A stretch of DNA of 64,000 nt, taken from contig NZ_FXTB01000013.1 in the NCBI RefSeq assembly GCF_900182605.1, positions 1 through 64,000 of the forward strand, read 5' to 3'. Positions within the stretch are counted from its first letter, which is position 1. The number at the start of each line of letters is the position of its first letter. Source of the stretch: Saccharicrinis carchari (GTDB taxonomy: Bacteria > Bacteroidota > Bacteroidia > Bacteroidales > Marinilabiliaceae). The notes beneath the pieces were generated by a model, which saw nothing but the letters and a program-made list of their open reading frames with translations, was not told where the DNA came from and did no database searches. Positions 27,056 to 37,382 of this stretch are shown here, piece after piece. The translations under genes were made by a program, and so were the position numbers.

Positions 27056-28096
27056 CTACTCTTCTCCTTTTAATTTTTTTATCTCTTGTTTTAGTACCCG
27101 CACCTCTTTCACCAAGTCCGGGAGACTTTTTAGACTAATCCAGGAACGTGTAAATGCTCTGGCCTCAAATGCTGGTGTGCCGCGCATTACCGCACCCTCC
27201 TTTTTAACACTACTGGCAATACCGGTATATGCACCCATCTTAACACCATCGGCCACTGTTAAATGCCCAACAACACCGGCATGGCCACCAAACATACAAT
27301 TCTTACCTATTACGGTTGAACCGGCAACACCCGACATGGCCGCAATAACTGTATTTTCGCCAATTTCAACATTATGTGCTATCTGCACAAAATTATCGAG
27401 CTTTACGCCTTTTTTGAGTACGGTGGATCCCATAGTGGCTCTATCTAAAGCAGTATTGGCACCTATCTCGCAGTTATCCTCTATTACCACATTCCCTAAC
27501 TGTGGAATTTTTGTATACTCGTTATTTTCGTCGGGGGCAAAGCCAAAACCATCGGAACCTACCACTGCACCTGCATGAAGGATACAATTATCACCTACAA
27601 CACAGTTGTGATATATTTTAACGCCGGCATACAAAATATTGTTATCGCCAATAGTTACGTTATCGCCGATATAAGTATTGGGATAGATACTTACGTTATT
27701 GCCTATTTTTACGTTTTCACCTATATAAGCAAAAGCGCCAATATATGGAAAGTCACCAATAATTGCCGTTTCGGACACAAATGATGGTTGCTCAACTCCC
27801 GTTTTTCGTGGTTTTGAATCAAGATACATCTGCATCAGTTTAGCTACCGCACTGTAGGCATCCGGCACCCTGATCATAGTGGCACTCACCTTTTTTTCGG
27901 GTTCAAAAGTATTGTTTACTATTACCACCGAAGCTTTGGTTTGGTATATGTATTGGGTATATTTTGGGTTGGATAAAAAACTAATGGTTCCGGGTTTCCC
28001 GTCCTCAATTTTCGATACGTTATTAATAGTAACATCGGGGTTTCCAACTACCTCCCCCTGAATTAATTCTGCAATTTGCTTAGCTGAGAGCTCCAT
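27056..28096 (-). CDS. lpxD: UDP-3-O-(3-hydroxyacyl)glucosamine N-acyltransferase
   Basis: LpxD adds the second hydroxyacyl chain to the LpxC product. The 346-residue protein has the N-terminal uridine-binding domain (about 1-100) and a hexapeptide-repeat beta helix (about 100-310) with the catalytic-His region NFVQIAHNVEIG, then a C-terminal helix. The start at 28096 (MELSAKQIAELIQG) is preferred over 28189: it matches the family N-terminus, and a promoter TTTG-N16-TAGATTTG (28141-28114, minus strand) lies inside the longer reading. Confidence 0.94.
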   Translation of the reverse strand: MELSAKQIAELIQGEVVGNPDVTINNVSKIEDGKPGTISFLSNPKYTQYIYQTKASVVIVNNTFEPEKKVSATMIRVPDAYSAVAKLMQMYLDSKPRKTGVEQPSFVSETAIIGDFPYIGAFAYIGENVKIGNNVSIYPNTYIGDNVTIGDNNILYAGVKIYHNCVVGDNCILHAGAVVGSDGFGFAPDENNEYTKIPQLGNVVIEDNCEIGANTALDRATMGSTVLKKGVKLDNFVQIAHNVEIGENTVIAAMSGVAGSTVIGKNCMFGGHAGVVGHLTVADGVKMGAYTGIASSVKKEGAVMRGTPAFEARAFTRSWISLKSLPDLVKEVRVLKQEIKKLKGEE

Positions 28097-28113
28097 TTTA
28101 TTTAAATTTGCTG

Positions 28114-28141
28114 CAAATCTAATAATATTATCTTCATCAAA
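28114..28141 (-). promoter_or_regulatory. Promoter upstream of lpxD
   Basis: On the minus strand TTTG (28141-28138), 16-base spacer, TAGATTTG (28121-28114), 18 bases before the chosen lpxD ATG. It would allow lpxD-lpxC/fabZ-lpxA to be transcribed apart from the HD gene. Confidence 0.5.
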
Positions 28142-28214
28142 CCTAAAAAAACTTGCGTTTTTAACCGCAAAAGCGTAGTATAGTACCACCTACTCTTCAA
28201 TTCAAACATTTAAA

Positions 28215-29480
28215 TCACAAACTCTTAACCCATCTGCTTATTGATTTTGGATAAATCAATACATTCTTTTTTACATTTTTACTCAAAACTGAAACATTCA
28301 AAATATCTGAGGCGTCGGAAACATCCTGTAAACTGCCGTCGCCAGATAGTATTTTTATCTTTTCATCCGTCAAACTATAGGCATGGTTCGCAACAACATC
28401 AGTATGTACAAAATAACTAATCTCTTCATTACCTAAATTCATTTGCTCCTTCACCCTGTTTTTAATTTGCTTTATCCTTTGTTTGTCAAAAGTCTCCTTT
28501 TGCATTTCAACATGAAACAAATCGCGATTAACAATCAGCTTAGCCAAGGTGGACAGAATAAAATCATTGTGGTTTGTCCAAACCTTTAAGGCCGACATAA
28601 TATCACCGTCGTCGAGCATTGCAAATTTGTCGAGCACGGATGGATCGCTTTTAAATTCATCAATACTAATAGCTTCCTTAAAAAAACAAAGTAAATGGGG
28701 GGTGGCAAAAATTTCACTTCCCTGTTGCAGTAAATAACGTGCGCGTTGTAATATCAGCACCAACATTTTTTCGGCCACAACACATGTTTTATGCAAATAC
28801 ACCTGCCAATACATCAATCTGCGGGCTATCAAAAATTTTTCGATTGAGTAAATGCCTTTCGACTCCACTACCAGTTTATCATTATGCACATGTAGCATCT
28901 TAATTATCCGATCCGACCCTATAGTTCCCTCCGTTACACCAGTAAAAAAGCTATCCCGCCTCAGGTAATCGAGCCTATCCATATCCAACTGACTGCTCAC
29001 CAATTGATGCAGAAATTTTTTTGAATAATGTCCTTTAAAAATATCAATCGCCAAGTTAAGTTTACCATCAAAAGCGTCGTTGAGTCGCTCCATAAACAGC
29101 AAAGATAGCTCCTCGTGATGAATACCTTTTACAACAGCATCTTCGAGCACATGCGAAAACGGGCCATGCCCAATATCGTGCAATAATATGGCAATGTGCA
29201 CCGCTTCTGATTCTTGTTTACTAATTTCAATACCTTTGGAACGTAACACATCAACGGCCTGTGTCATCAAATGCATAGCTCCTACGGCATGCTGAAAGCG
29301 ATTGTGCATAGCACCCGGATAAACCATTGAGGTAAGGCCTAATTGTTTTATACCTCTTAATCGCTGAAAATACTTGTGCTGTAAAAGGTCATAAATAAAT
29401 TCGAACGGAATTTTTACAAAACCATAAACGGGGTCGTTGATGATTTTTAATTTGTTAAGCGTATAATACTGTTTTGTCAT
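28215..29480 (-). CDS. HD domain phosphohydrolase
   Basis: A 421-residue cytoplasmic HD-superfamily protein of the dGTPase/SAMHD1-like (YdhJ-type) group. The metal-binding residues are seen in RFQHAVGAMHL (His64), LLHDIGHGPFSH (His101-Asp102) and MDRLDYLRRD. The likely activity is nucleotide phosphohydrolysis, but the substrate is not known. It is the first gene of the lipid A cluster, a linkage commonly seen in Bacteroidota. The ATG at 29480 is chosen over 29534, which would add 18 unrelated residues. Confidence 0.88.
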   Translation of the reverse strand: MTKQYYTLNKLKIINDPVYGFVKIPFEFIYDLLQHKYFQRLRGIKQLGLTSMVYPGAMHNRFQHAVGAMHLMTQAVDVLRSKGIEISKQESEAVHIAILLHDIGHGPFSHVLEDAVVKGIHHEELSLLFMERLNDAFDGKLNLAIDIFKGHYSKKFLHQLVSSQLDMDRLDYLRRDSFFTGVTEGTIGSDRIIKMLHVHNDKLVVESKGIYSIEKFLIARRLMYWQVYLHKTCVVAEKMLVLILQRARYLLQQGSEIFATPHLLCFFKEAISIDEFKSDPSVLDKFAMLDDGDIMSALKVWTNHNDFILSTLAKLIVNRDLFHVEMQKETFDKQRIKQIKNRVKEQMNLGNEEISYFVHTDVVANHAYSLTDEKIKILSGDGSLQDVSDASDILNVSVLSKNVKKNVLIYPKSISRWVKSL

Positions 29481-29675
29481 AAATTTTTTTCCTACATTGC
29501 AACCTTCGCAAGATAGTATTTTAATCCCAATCATTGGAGCACTCTAATTGGAGTACCCTGTATTAGCGAGCGATTAATTTAGTGTTGCGTGCTAGCACAA
29601 AAAGATACCCAGAGTGCTATAAGTACCGCACTCAGATTATCATCCCTTGCCGATACAATAAATAGTAAGAGCCAG

Positions 29676-29706
29676 TTGCATATTAAAAGCATAATAACTA
29701 TCTTTG
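29676..29706 (+). promoter_or_regulatory. Promoter of the rimP-nusA-infB operon
   Basis: TTG (29676-29678), 20-base spacer, TATCTTTG (29699-29706), 69 bases before the rimP start. The -7 box matches TAnnTTTG; the -33 box is a partial match. Confidence 0.5.
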
Positions 29707-29774
29707 CAGCGGTTTTTAACTAAATATCTTAAATGATAGGGGGCAGATGTCCCCTATTTTATTACCATAAAACG

Positions 29775-30239
29775 ATGATTACCAAGCAACAAATAGTAGA
29801 AATAATAGCTGAAAAAATAGCGGCCGATGGTTGTTTTATTGTTGAGGTTAAAGTTTCTGCAAACAACAAAATTACGGTTACTATCGACAGCATGGACGGC
29901 TTAAGTATCGACTATTGCATTCAGATAAGCCGCTTGATAGAATCATCGCTGGATCGTGAACAAGAAGATTTTGAATTGGAAGTATCTACGCCAGGCTTAG
30001 GACAGCCCTTAAAAGTATTAAACCAATACAAAAAAAACATAGGAAAAAATGTTGAAGTAACTCCACTAAACGCAGCGCCATTTAAAGGTAAGCTTAGCCA
30101 TGTGTATGAGGAGGGTTTTACGGTTGAGGAAGAGAAAAAAGTTAAAATTGAAGGAAAGAAAAAAAAAGAAATAAAAGTTTTTAATCATAACTATACGTTC
30201 GACCAGGTTAAATCAGTAAAATTAATTATTACGTTTTAA
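29775..30239 (+). CDS. rimP: Ribosome maturation factor RimP
   Basis: RimP assists maturation of the 30S subunit. The 154-residue protein shows the family N-terminal domain (about 1-80, with FIVEVKVSANNKITVTIDS and the signature STPGLGQPL) and a C-terminal SH3-like domain ending DQVKSVKLIITF. The ATG at 29775 is used; an earlier in-frame start at 29733 adds 14 residues with no similarity to the family. First of the conserved rimP-nusA-infB operon. Confidence 0.93.
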   Translation: MITKQQIVEIIAEKIAADGCFIVEVKVSANNKITVTIDSMDGLSIDYCIQISRLIESSLDREQEDFELEVSTPGLGQPLKVLNQYKKNIGKNVEVTPLNAAPFKGKLSHVYEEGFTVEEEKKVKIEGKKKKEIKVFNHNYTFDQVKSVKLIITF

Positions 30240-30260
30240 CGAGCCGGCAAATATAAAGTC

Positions 30261-31496
30261 ATGGAAAACATTAATTTAATTGACACTTTTTCGGAGTTTA
30301 AAGAGCTAAAGAGCATCGACAGGGCAACCATGATAAGAGTGCTCGAAGACTCTTTCAGAAGCGTTCTGATAAAACGTTTTGGAACGGACGATAATTTCGA
30401 TGTTATTATTAACACCGATAAAGGAGACTTTGAAATTTGGCGTAACCGCGAAATTGTTGCAGATGACGAACTGGAAGACGACAACTTGCAGATATCGTTA
30501 ACAGACGCTAAAAAGATTGATGAGGATTACGAGATAGGTGAGGAAGTAACGGACGAAGTCCGTTTTCTTGATTTTGGAAGAAGAGCCATACTCAGTCTAC
30601 GCCAAAACTTATCGGCTCGTATTCTGGAACTCGAAAAAGATAATATATACCATAAATACAAAGACAAAATAGGTGATATTGTCACCGGTGAAGTGTATCA
30701 GATATGGAAGAGGGAAATCCTGATTTTAGATGATGAGGGCAATGAGTTGATTCTACCCAAAGCAGAACAGATACCTTCCGACTTTTTTCGTAAAGGCGAT
30801 AACATAAGGGCAGTTGTGGTAAGAGTGGAAATTAGAAACAACAACCCATTAATTATTATTTCGCGTACCTCGCCGGTATTCCTTGAACGATTGTTTGAGC
30901 TGGAAGTTCCGGAGATATTTGATGGGCTTATCACCATTAAAAAAATTGTACGCATGCCCGGCGAAAGAGCTAAAGTAGCGGTTGAGTCGTACGACGAACG
31001 CATAGACCCTGTTGGAGCCTGCGTGGGAATGAAAGGATCGAGAATACATGGCATTGTACGTGAGTTACGCAACGAAAACATCGATGTAATTAACTACACA
31101 AGCAATATACAGCTGTTTATTCAACGCTCGCTCAACCCGGCCAAAATAACAAATATCAAACTCTTTGAAGAAGATAAAAGAGCACAAGTATATTTACGTC
31201 CCGATGAGGTGAGCCTTGCCATTGGAAAGGGCGGGCTAAATATCAAGCTGGCCAGTCAACTGACAGGTTATGAAATTGATGTTTACCGCGAAATGGAAGT
31301 GGACGACGAAGATGTGAGCTTAGATGAGTTTACAGACGAAATTGAAGGATGGATTCTGAACGAAATTAAATCCATAGGCTGCGACACAGCAAAATCGGTA
31401 CTCGACCTTAGTGTGGAAGATTTAGTAAAACGAACCGATCTGGAAGAAGAAACCATCCGGGAAGTTATACGTATATTGAGCGCAGAATTTGATTAA
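30261..31496 (+). CDS. nusA: Transcription termination/antitermination factor NusA
   Basis: NusA binds RNA polymerase and nascent RNA and controls pausing and termination. The 411-residue protein has the N-terminal polymerase-binding domain (about 1-125), an S1 domain (about 130-205, GDIVTGEVYQIWKREILI), KH domains (GACVGMKGSRIHGIVREL and SLAIGKGGLNIKLASQLTG) and a short C-terminal helical region. It has the normal length for Bacteroidota, which lack the E. coli-type second acidic repeat. It lies 21 bases after rimP. Confidence 0.95.
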   Translation: MENINLIDTFSEFKELKSIDRATMIRVLEDSFRSVLIKRFGTDDNFDVIINTDKGDFEIWRNREIVADDELEDDNLQISLTDAKKIDEDYEIGEEVTDEVRFLDFGRRAILSLRQNLSARILELEKDNIYHKYKDKIGDIVTGEVYQIWKREILILDDEGNELILPKAEQIPSDFFRKGDNIRAVVVRVEIRNNNPLIIISRTSPVFLERLFELEVPEIFDGLITIKKIVRMPGERAKVAVESYDERIDPVGACVGMKGSRIHGIVRELRNENIDVINYTSNIQLFIQRSLNPAKITNIKLFEEDKRAQVYLRPDEVSLAIGKGGLNIKLASQLTGYEIDVYREMEVDDEDVSLDEFTDEIEGWILNEIKSIGCDTAKSVLDLSVEDLVKRTDLEEETIREVIRILSAEFD

Positions 31497-31503
31497 TTCA
31501 ATT

Positions 31504-31511
31504 AATTTTGC
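31504..31511 (+). promoter_or_regulatory. Possible internal promoter before infB
   Basis: TAATTTTG matches TAnnTTTG in the 63-base gap between nusA and infB. No supporting -33 box inside nusA was seen. Confidence 0.25.
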
Positions 31512-31559
31512 GGCAATCAATGATTCAGAAATAACATAGAAAAACCATTAATCCCCAAT

Positions 31560-34500
31560 ATGGCAGTTGGTAAAACAAATAGACTAAGTAAAGTAGCCCG
31601 AGAGTTTAATGTAGGGATAAATACCATTGTAGAGTTCTTGCATAAAAAAGGATTCGAGGTAAAAACGAACCCTAACGAAAAGGTATCGGAAGAAATGTAT
31701 CGTCACATACAAAACGAATACAGTACTGACCTTAATGTGCGTAAAAAGTCGGAAGAACTTGGCAAACAAAAGTCTTACAAAGAAACCATCTCGATAGAAG
31801 ATGTGAGGCAAGATTTAGCCCCCAGCCCTAAGGAGGAAAAGGCTAAACCGGAACCTAAAACAATAAAGACTCAGGTACCAAAAACTGAGGAACCAAAAAT
31901 TAAGGGCAAAATCGATTTAGACCAGTTCAGCAAAAAGAAACCTGCCGAACAGGATAAAAAAGAGGAACCAAAGGTACTAACACCGAAGGAGGAGGAGGTT
32001 AAAGCTCCCGTTGAAAAAACACCCGTTCCCAAAGAGCCTGAGAAAACAAAGGAAGGGAAAAAAACCGCTGAGGCTCCTCACATACCAACTGCCAAACAAA
32101 ATATTGAGGAACCAAAAGTAGTAGGAAAAATAGATGTGGATTCTTTTGCCAAGACGCATAAAGCCAAAGCACCTGTAAAAGACAAACCGGCAAAAACCAA
32201 GGGCGATATCGAAAGCCCCAAAGTAAGCGACAGCAAAACGGAAACAACGGAAACAAGAAAAAAAGCTGAACCAGAAGCTATAGCGCAAAAACCAAAACAA
32301 AGTAAACCAACAGAACAGCCTGTGGCAAAAAGCGAAACAAAAGAAAATGCTGCCGATACAGAAGTTGCCGATAATAAAGTCGTTTTTAAGCCTACAGAGT
32401 TTAAAAAACTTTCGGGACCAACTGTGGTCGGAAAAATTGATTTACCGGTTGATCAAAGTAGATCGGAAAATGCAGCCGATAAAAAGAAGAAAAAACGCAA
32501 ACGCATTCGCAAGGATAAGGAACGCGTTAATATAAATGAAAAATCGAACCAGCCTGCAGGTCAAAGAAAACCGGCAAGTGCCGGAACCGGAACAAACAAA
32601 CCCACCCGCGGTTCGGGAACAGGACGGCCACAAGACGCTAATCAACGCGCAGGACAGGCCGGTAAGGGTTCACGCAGAGGTGGTAAACCGGCTCCAAGTC
32701 GCCGTCCGGTAAAAGCGGAGATAAGCGAGGAGGATGTACAAAAGCAAATTAAGGAAACTTTGGCCAGGCTAACAGCCACCAAAGGTAAGTCGAAAGCCTC
32801 CCGCTACCGTCGCGATAAGCGCGATGCAGCAAGCCAGCGACAAATAGCCGAAACCGAAGCGGCCAATCAGGAAAAAAATGTAATAAAAGTAACGGAATTT
32901 GTTACTGTTGCCGAATTGGCTACCATGATGGATGTACAGGTAAACCAAATTATAGCCTCTTGTATGAGCCTTGGTTTGTTTGTATCTATCAACCAACGTT
33001 TGGATGCGGAGACTATATCTCTTGTAGCGGAAGAATTTGACCACACAGTTGAGTTTATCAGTGTTGAGGTTGCCGCTGCTATTGAAGAGGATGAGATCGA
33101 GGACGAAACCATGCTCGAAGACCGTTCACCCATCGTTACCGTAATGGGACACGTGGATCATGGTAAAACTTCGTTACTTGACCATATACGTAAAGCCAAC
33201 GTTATTCAGGGTGAGGCCGGAGGTATTACACAGCATATAGGTGCCTATTCGGTAACCCTGGAATCCAATCGCAAAATAACTTTCCTGGATACTCCGGGGC
33301 ACGAGGCATTTACCGCCATGCGTGCGCGAGGTGCACAGGTAACCGATATAGCCATCATTATTATAGCGGCCGACGATAACGTGATGCCGCAAACCGTTGA
33401 GGCCATTAACCACGCTTCTGCCGCAGGGGTGCCTATCGTTTTTGCGATTAACAAAATTGATAAACCAGGTGCCAATCCTGACAAAATAAAAGAAGAGCTG
33501 GCCAACATGAACTACCTGGTCGAAGACTGGGGAGGAAAATATCAGTGCCAGGAGATATCTGCTAAAAACGGCCTAAACATTGATGAACTGCTCGAAAAAG
33601 TATTACTCGAAGCGGACTTATTGGAACTTAAAGCAGTTAAAGATAAAAGAGCAGTAGGTTCAGTTATAGAATCATCCTTAGACAAAGGACGTGGTTTTGT
33701 AACTACCGTACTTGTACAATCGGGCACCTTAAAAGTGGGCGACGTAATACTTGCCGGCAGCTTTATGGGGCACGTGAAAGCCATGTTCAACGAACGTAAC
33801 CAAAAAGTTGATGCAGCCGGACCATCAGAACCGGTACTAATGTTAGGTTTAAACGGTGCAGCTCAAGCTGGTGAAAAGTTTAACGTAATGGAAAGCGAAC
33901 GCGATGCGAAAGAAATTACGAACAAACGAACACAGCTTCAGCGCGAACAAGGTATGCGAACCAAAAAGCACATTACCTTAGACGAAATAGGCCGACGCAT
34001 TGCCATCGGAAATTTCCAAGAGCTCAATGTGATTGTAAAAGGCGATGTGGATGGCTCCATCGAAGCTTTGTCTGATTCATTAATCAAACTTTCTACCGAC
34101 GAAATACAAGTAAACGTAATACACAAAGCGGTAGGTCAAATTTCAGAATCGGATATTATGCTTGCAGCAGCATCCAATGCCATCGTTATAGGCTTCCAGG
34201 TTCGCCCATCGCTTACAGCGCGAAAAATAGCCGAGAAAGAAGAAATCGACATCCGTCTGTACTCAATCATATACGATGCCATCGAAGAGCTAAAATTAGC
34301 TATGGAAGGCATGCTTTCGCCGGAGATCAAAGAGCAGATAAACGCTACGCTGGAAGTCCGCGAAACCTTTAAGATTACCAAGGTGGGAACCATTGCAGGC
34401 TGTATGGTTAAAGACGGTAAAATTAAACGCAACTCAAAGGTCAGACTGATACGCGAAGGTATTGTAATATATACCGGTGTATTGGGTGCGCTTAAACGCT

Positions 34501-34628
34501 TTAAGGACGATGTAAAAGAGGTAGCCTCAGGATACGAGTGTGGGGTGAACATAGCCAATTATAACGACATCAAAGAAGGCGACATCATCGAGGCCTTTGA
34601 AGAAGTTGAAGTATCACGAACACTTTAA
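31560..34628 (+). CDS. infB: Translation initiation factor IF-2
   Basis: IF-2 is the GTPase that places initiator tRNA on the 30S subunit. The 1022-residue protein has an N-terminal IF2_N helix bundle ([23 protein letters not shown]), a long low-complexity Lys/Glu/Pro linker (about residues 80-400), and the GTPase with G1 GHVDHGKT at 530-537, DTPGHEAF and NKIDKPGA, followed by domains II-IV. Long charged linkers are normal in Bacteroidota IF-2. It is followed by a strong terminator, and then by two initiator tRNA genes. Confidence 0.97.
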   Translation: MAVGKTNRLSKVAREFNVGINTIVEFLHKKGFEVKTNPNEKVSEEMYRHIQNEYSTDLNVRKKSEELGKQKSYKETISIEDVRQDLAPSPKEEKAKPEPKTIKTQVPKTEEPKIKGKIDLDQFSKKKPAEQDKKEEPKVLTPKEEEVKAPVEKTPVPKEPEKTKEGKKTAEAPHIPTAKQNIEEPKVVGKIDVDSFAKTHKAKAPVKDKPAKTKGDIESPKVSDSKTETTETRKKAEPEAIAQKPKQSKPTEQPVAKSETKENAADTEVADNKVVFKPTEFKKLSGPTVVGKIDLPVDQSRSENAADKKKKKRKRIRKDKERVNINEKSNQPAGQRKPASAGTGTNKPTRGSGTGRPQDANQRAGQAGKGSRRGGKPAPSRRPVKAEISEEDVQKQIKETLARLTATKGKSKASRYRRDKRDAASQRQIAETEAANQEKNVIKVTEFVTVAELATMMDVQVNQIIASCMSLGLFVSINQRLDAETISLVAEEFDHTVEFISVEVAAAIEEDEIEDETMLEDRSPIVTVMGHVDHGKTSLLDHIRKANVIQGEAGGITQHIGAYSVTLESNRKITFLDTPGHEAFTAMRARGAQVTDIAIIIIAADDNVMPQTVEAINHASAAGVPIVFAINKIDKPGANPDKIKEELANMNYLVEDWGGKYQCQEISAKNGLNIDELLEKVLLEADLLELKAVKDKRAVGSVIESSLDKGRGFVTTVLVQSGTLKVGDVILAGSFMGHVKAMFNERNQKVDAAGPSEPVLMLGLNGAAQAGEKFNVMESERDAKEITNKRTQLQREQGMRTKKHITLDEIGRRIAIGNFQELNVIVKGDVDGSIEALSDSLIKLSTDEIQVNVIHKAVGQISESDIMLAAASNAIVIGFQVRPSLTARKIAEKEEIDIRLYSIIYDAIEELKLAMEGMLSPEIKEQINATLEVRETFKITKVGTIAGCMVKDGKIKRNSKVRLIREGIVIYTGVLGALKRFKDDVKEVASGYECGVNIANYNDIKEGDIIEAFEEVEVSRTL

Positions 34629-34670
34629 TAGGATACCGAGAACTTGAAAATTAGGCACATATTCTAATTA

Positions 34671-34707
34671 AAAAATCCCTATTCATTTGATTGAACAGGG
34701 ATTTTTT
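34671..34707 (+). terminator. Terminator of rimP-nusA-infB
   Basis: AAAAATCCCT-A-TTCA pairs with TGAA-C-AGGGATTTTT around a 6-base loop (34671-34685 with 34692-34706), 42 bases after the infB stop. Confidence 0.85.
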
Positions 34708-34813
34708 AATCTTATGGAGGCAATATTAATACCGACAAATAAAATAAATACTATACACAATACGCTTACATACATCACCTTACATTTTAAGTTGTTTTAT
34801 TTGATGTTTTAAA

Positions 34814-34845
34814 TTTGCATTCCTCACTTAAACAGCCTATATTTG
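34814..34845 (+). promoter_or_regulatory. Promoter of the tRNA-fMet pair
   Basis: TTTG (34814-34817), 20-base spacer, TATATTTG (34838-34845): near-ideal Bacteroidota promoter, 39 bases before the first tRNA. Confidence 0.75.
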
Positions 34846-34883
34846 CAACCGCAAAAAAGGACACTATTTAAGTAACAATATAT

Positions 34884-34956
<73 letters not shown>

Positions 34957-34989
34957 CTTAGCAGTAATGCAATAGCACTTAAAATACAT

Positions 34990-35062
<73 letters not shown>

Positions 35063-35067
35063 CTTTA

Positions 35068-35102
35068 AAAGCCGAAAGAAACTATCTTTCGGCTTTTTTT
35101 TT
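35068..35102 (+). terminator. Terminator of the tRNA-fMet operon
   Basis: GCCGAAAGA/TCTTTCGGC stem with a 5-base loop flanked by AAA/TTT and followed by nine T. Confidence 0.9.
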
Positions 35103-35150
35103 ACGCTATGCAGCGCCACCACATATCTCATTAATAATGAAACATCCCAT

Positions 35151-35179
35151 TTTGTAAGCCGTATATTTTTTTAACTTTG
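35151..35179 (+). promoter_or_regulatory. Promoter of the M23-dxr operon
   Basis: TTTG (35151-35154), 17-base spacer, TAACTTTG (35172-35179), 30 bases before the M23 peptidase start. Confidence 0.55.
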
Positions 35180-35209
35180 TTGGCATCAAAATCACATCAT
35201 TTTTAAAAG

Positions 35210-36085
35210 ATGAACATACCAAAAACCAAAAAAAAACTTTTCCGTAACCTACGCAACAAATATCGACTGGCCATATTTAACGAACAAACCTACGAGGAAG
35301 TATGGCGGATGCGATTGTCACGGCTCAATGTATTTACCGTGGTAGGTTCTATGGCGATTATTTTGGTGCTACTGGTTACAGTGCTGATTGCCTATACGGG
35401 CTTGAGAGAATATATCCCGGGCTATCCTGACGGGAATGAACGCAGATTAATGGTGCGCAATATAAACCGGGTAGATTCCTTAATTTTAGAAATTGAAAAA
35501 CGTGATCGTTTTTTCCAATCCATCAAATCTGTCATCTCCGGTGAAGCTCCACCCTCCGATGAACAAGAAGCGGACCATAGCGCATCAGGCGTACCACAAA
35601 AGGTAAACTTTGAAAAAAGCGACGATGATAAGATTTTCAGACAGCAAGTAGAAGAGGAAGAAAAATACAACCTGACTGTACTCGATAACACGGAAAAAAT
35701 TCCCGAGCTAAATCAAATCTATTTTTACTCCCCCTTAAAAGGTATCGTAGTAAAAAAGTTTATTGAAAGCGAAGGGCATTTTGGAATAGACATTGTGGCA
35801 GCACCGGGCAAAACCGTCCTTTCCATTACGGGTGGTACGGTTATTTTTTCGGGTTGGACCGTAGAAACCGGTTACACCATCATGATACAACACAACGACG
35901 ACCTGATATCCACCTATAAACATAACTCCCGACTACTGAAAAAAGCAGGCGACAAAGTTGTGGCTGGCGAAGCTATTGCCAACATAGGCAACTCCGGAGA
36001 GCTCACCACCGGACCCCATTTGCATTTTGAATTGTGGCATCAGGGTAATGCCTTAGATCCCACACAATACATATTATTTGAATAA
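35210..36085 (+). CDS. M23 family metallopeptidase, membrane anchored
   Basis: A 291-residue inner-membrane protein with a cytoplasmic basic N-terminus, one transmembrane helix (about 41-63), a periplasmic linker, and a C-terminal M23 (LytM) peptidase domain (about 170-290). Zinc ligands are visible: His190 and Asp194 in HFGID, and His272 in HLHFE (His270, His272). Members cut peptidoglycan cross-links or activate amidases. It lies 11 bases before dxr, a linkage common in Bacteroidota. A second M23 protein is at 54133. Confidence 0.88.
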   Translation: MNIPKTKKKLFRNLRNKYRLAIFNEQTYEEVWRMRLSRLNVFTVVGSMAIILVLLVTVLIAYTGLREYIPGYPDGNERRLMVRNINRVDSLILEIEKRDRFFQSIKSVISGEAPPSDEQEADHSASGVPQKVNFEKSDDDKIFRQQVEEEEKYNLTVLDNTEKIPELNQIYFYSPLKGIVVKKFIESEGHFGIDIVAAPGKTVLSITGGTVIFSGWTVETGYTIMIQHNDDLISTYKHNSRLLKKAGDKVVAGEAIANIGNSGELTTGPHLHFELWHQGNALDPTQYILFE

Positions 36086-36096
36086 GCGATACACAC

Positions 36097-37251
36097 ATGA
36101 AAAAAAGGGTAGCCGTTTTAGGATCCACCGGATCTATTGGCTCACAGACTTTGGAAGTTATATCCCAACATCCGGATAAGTTTGAAGTTGAAGTTTTAAC
36201 TGCCAACAATCAGATTGGTAAATTAGTGGAACAATGCCGTACATTTTTACCCAATACGGTAGTGATAGCTAACAAAGCCAAGTACCAACAGTTACAAGAT
36301 GCCTTGCACGATCTCCCTATTAAGGTGTATGCCGGCGAACGTTCCGTAGCACAAGTAGTAGAAATGAGCACGGTGGATATAGTACTCACGGCTATGGTAG
36401 GTTTTTCGGGTCTGCTACCTACCATCAATGCCATTAAAGCCGGTAAAGCCATTGCGTTGGCCAACAAAGAAACCCTTGTGGTAGCCGGCGACATAATCAC
36501 CCAACTGGCCGCACAAAATAAAGTACCCATCCTACCTGTCGATTCGGAACATTCGGCTCTATTCCAGTGTCTGACAGGGGAATTTCAAAATCCTATCGAA
36601 AAAATTTACCTGACAGCTTCGGGCGGACCTTTCAGAGGAAAAGACAGCGTATATTTAAATAATGTTACTCCGGAACAAGCCCTAAACCACCCTAACTGGG
36701 AAATGGGTAATAAAATTACGATTGACTCAGCCAGCATGATGAATAAAGGACTGGAGGTGATTGAAGCAGCTTGGTTGTTTGGATTATCACCAGCGCAAAT
36801 CGATGTGATTATTCATCCACAAAGTATTGTGCATAGTATAGTGCAGTTTACCGATGGCTCAATGAAGGCACAGATGGGCTTACCCGACATGCGCGTACCG
36901 ATTCAATACGCCCTCACCTACCCCGAGCGATTTACCTCCGATTTTCCACGTTTTAACTTTATGGACTATCCCCAATTAAATTTCGATAAACCAGATTATA
37001 AAACATTCCGCAACCTGGGCATTGCCTACGATGCCATGCGGACGGGGGGAAATATGCCCTGCGTAATGAATGCCGCCAACGAAGTAGTAGTAGATAAGTT
37101 TTTACAAAATAAAATAGGTTTTTTGCAAATGTCGGATATCATCGAAAAAACAATGACAAAGGTAGATTTTATCCAAAAACCAAGCATCAACGATTATTTT
37201 GAATCCGATACTGAGGCGCGGGCAATTGCCCATGCCCTCATTGGATATTAA
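36097..37251 (+). CDS. dxr: 1-deoxy-D-xylulose 5-phosphate reductoisomerase
   Basis: Dxr (IspC) makes methylerythritol 4-phosphate with NADPH, the committed step of the MEP pathway. The 384-residue enzyme begins RVAVLGSTGSIGSQTLEVI (NADPH-binding), and has ANKETLV near 125, VDSEHSALFQCL near 149 (metal-binding Asp and Glu), TASGGPFR near 175, and SASMMNKGLEVIEAAWLF. ispF of the same pathway is at 15851. Confidence 0.97.
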   Translation: MKKRVAVLGSTGSIGSQTLEVISQHPDKFEVEVLTANNQIGKLVEQCRTFLPNTVVIANKAKYQQLQDALHDLPIKVYAGERSVAQVVEMSTVDIVLTAMVGFSGLLPTINAIKAGKAIALANKETLVVAGDIITQLAAQNKVPILPVDSEHSALFQCLTGEFQNPIEKIYLTASGGPFRGKDSVYLNNVTPEQALNHPNWEMGNKITIDSASMMNKGLEVIEAAWLFGLSPAQIDVIIHPQSIVHSIVQFTDGSMKAQMGLPDMRVPIQYALTYPERFTSDFPRFNFMDYPQLNFDKPDYKTFRNLGIAYDAMRTGGNMPCVMNAANEVVVDKFLQNKIGFLQMSDIIEKTMTKVDFIQKPSINDYFESDTEARAIAHALIGY

Positions 37252-37307
37252 CCTTTTAGCCTGCTATCATTGAACGTAATGTACACCGCCAAGCCAACTG
37301 ATAATCA

Positions 37308-37315
37308 TATCTTTG
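37308..37315 (+). promoter_or_regulatory. -7 promoter elements of rseP
   Basis: TATCTTTG here and TATATTTG at 37348-37355 both match TAnnTTTG upstream of rseP (37383). Neither has a clear -33 TTTG; they suggest that rseP has a promoter separate from dxr. Confidence 0.35.
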
Positions 37316-37382
37316 CAATTAATACTTTTTTACTGTCAAAAAAGAAATATATTTGTAGCTTCAAAAAAATTAAATAATTTAA

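Noticed and set aside
31800-32760. Lys/Glu/Pro-rich low-complexity region and antisense frames in infB
   Set aside because: This is the normal long linker of Bacteroidota IF-2; the opposite-strand frames are composition artefacts.
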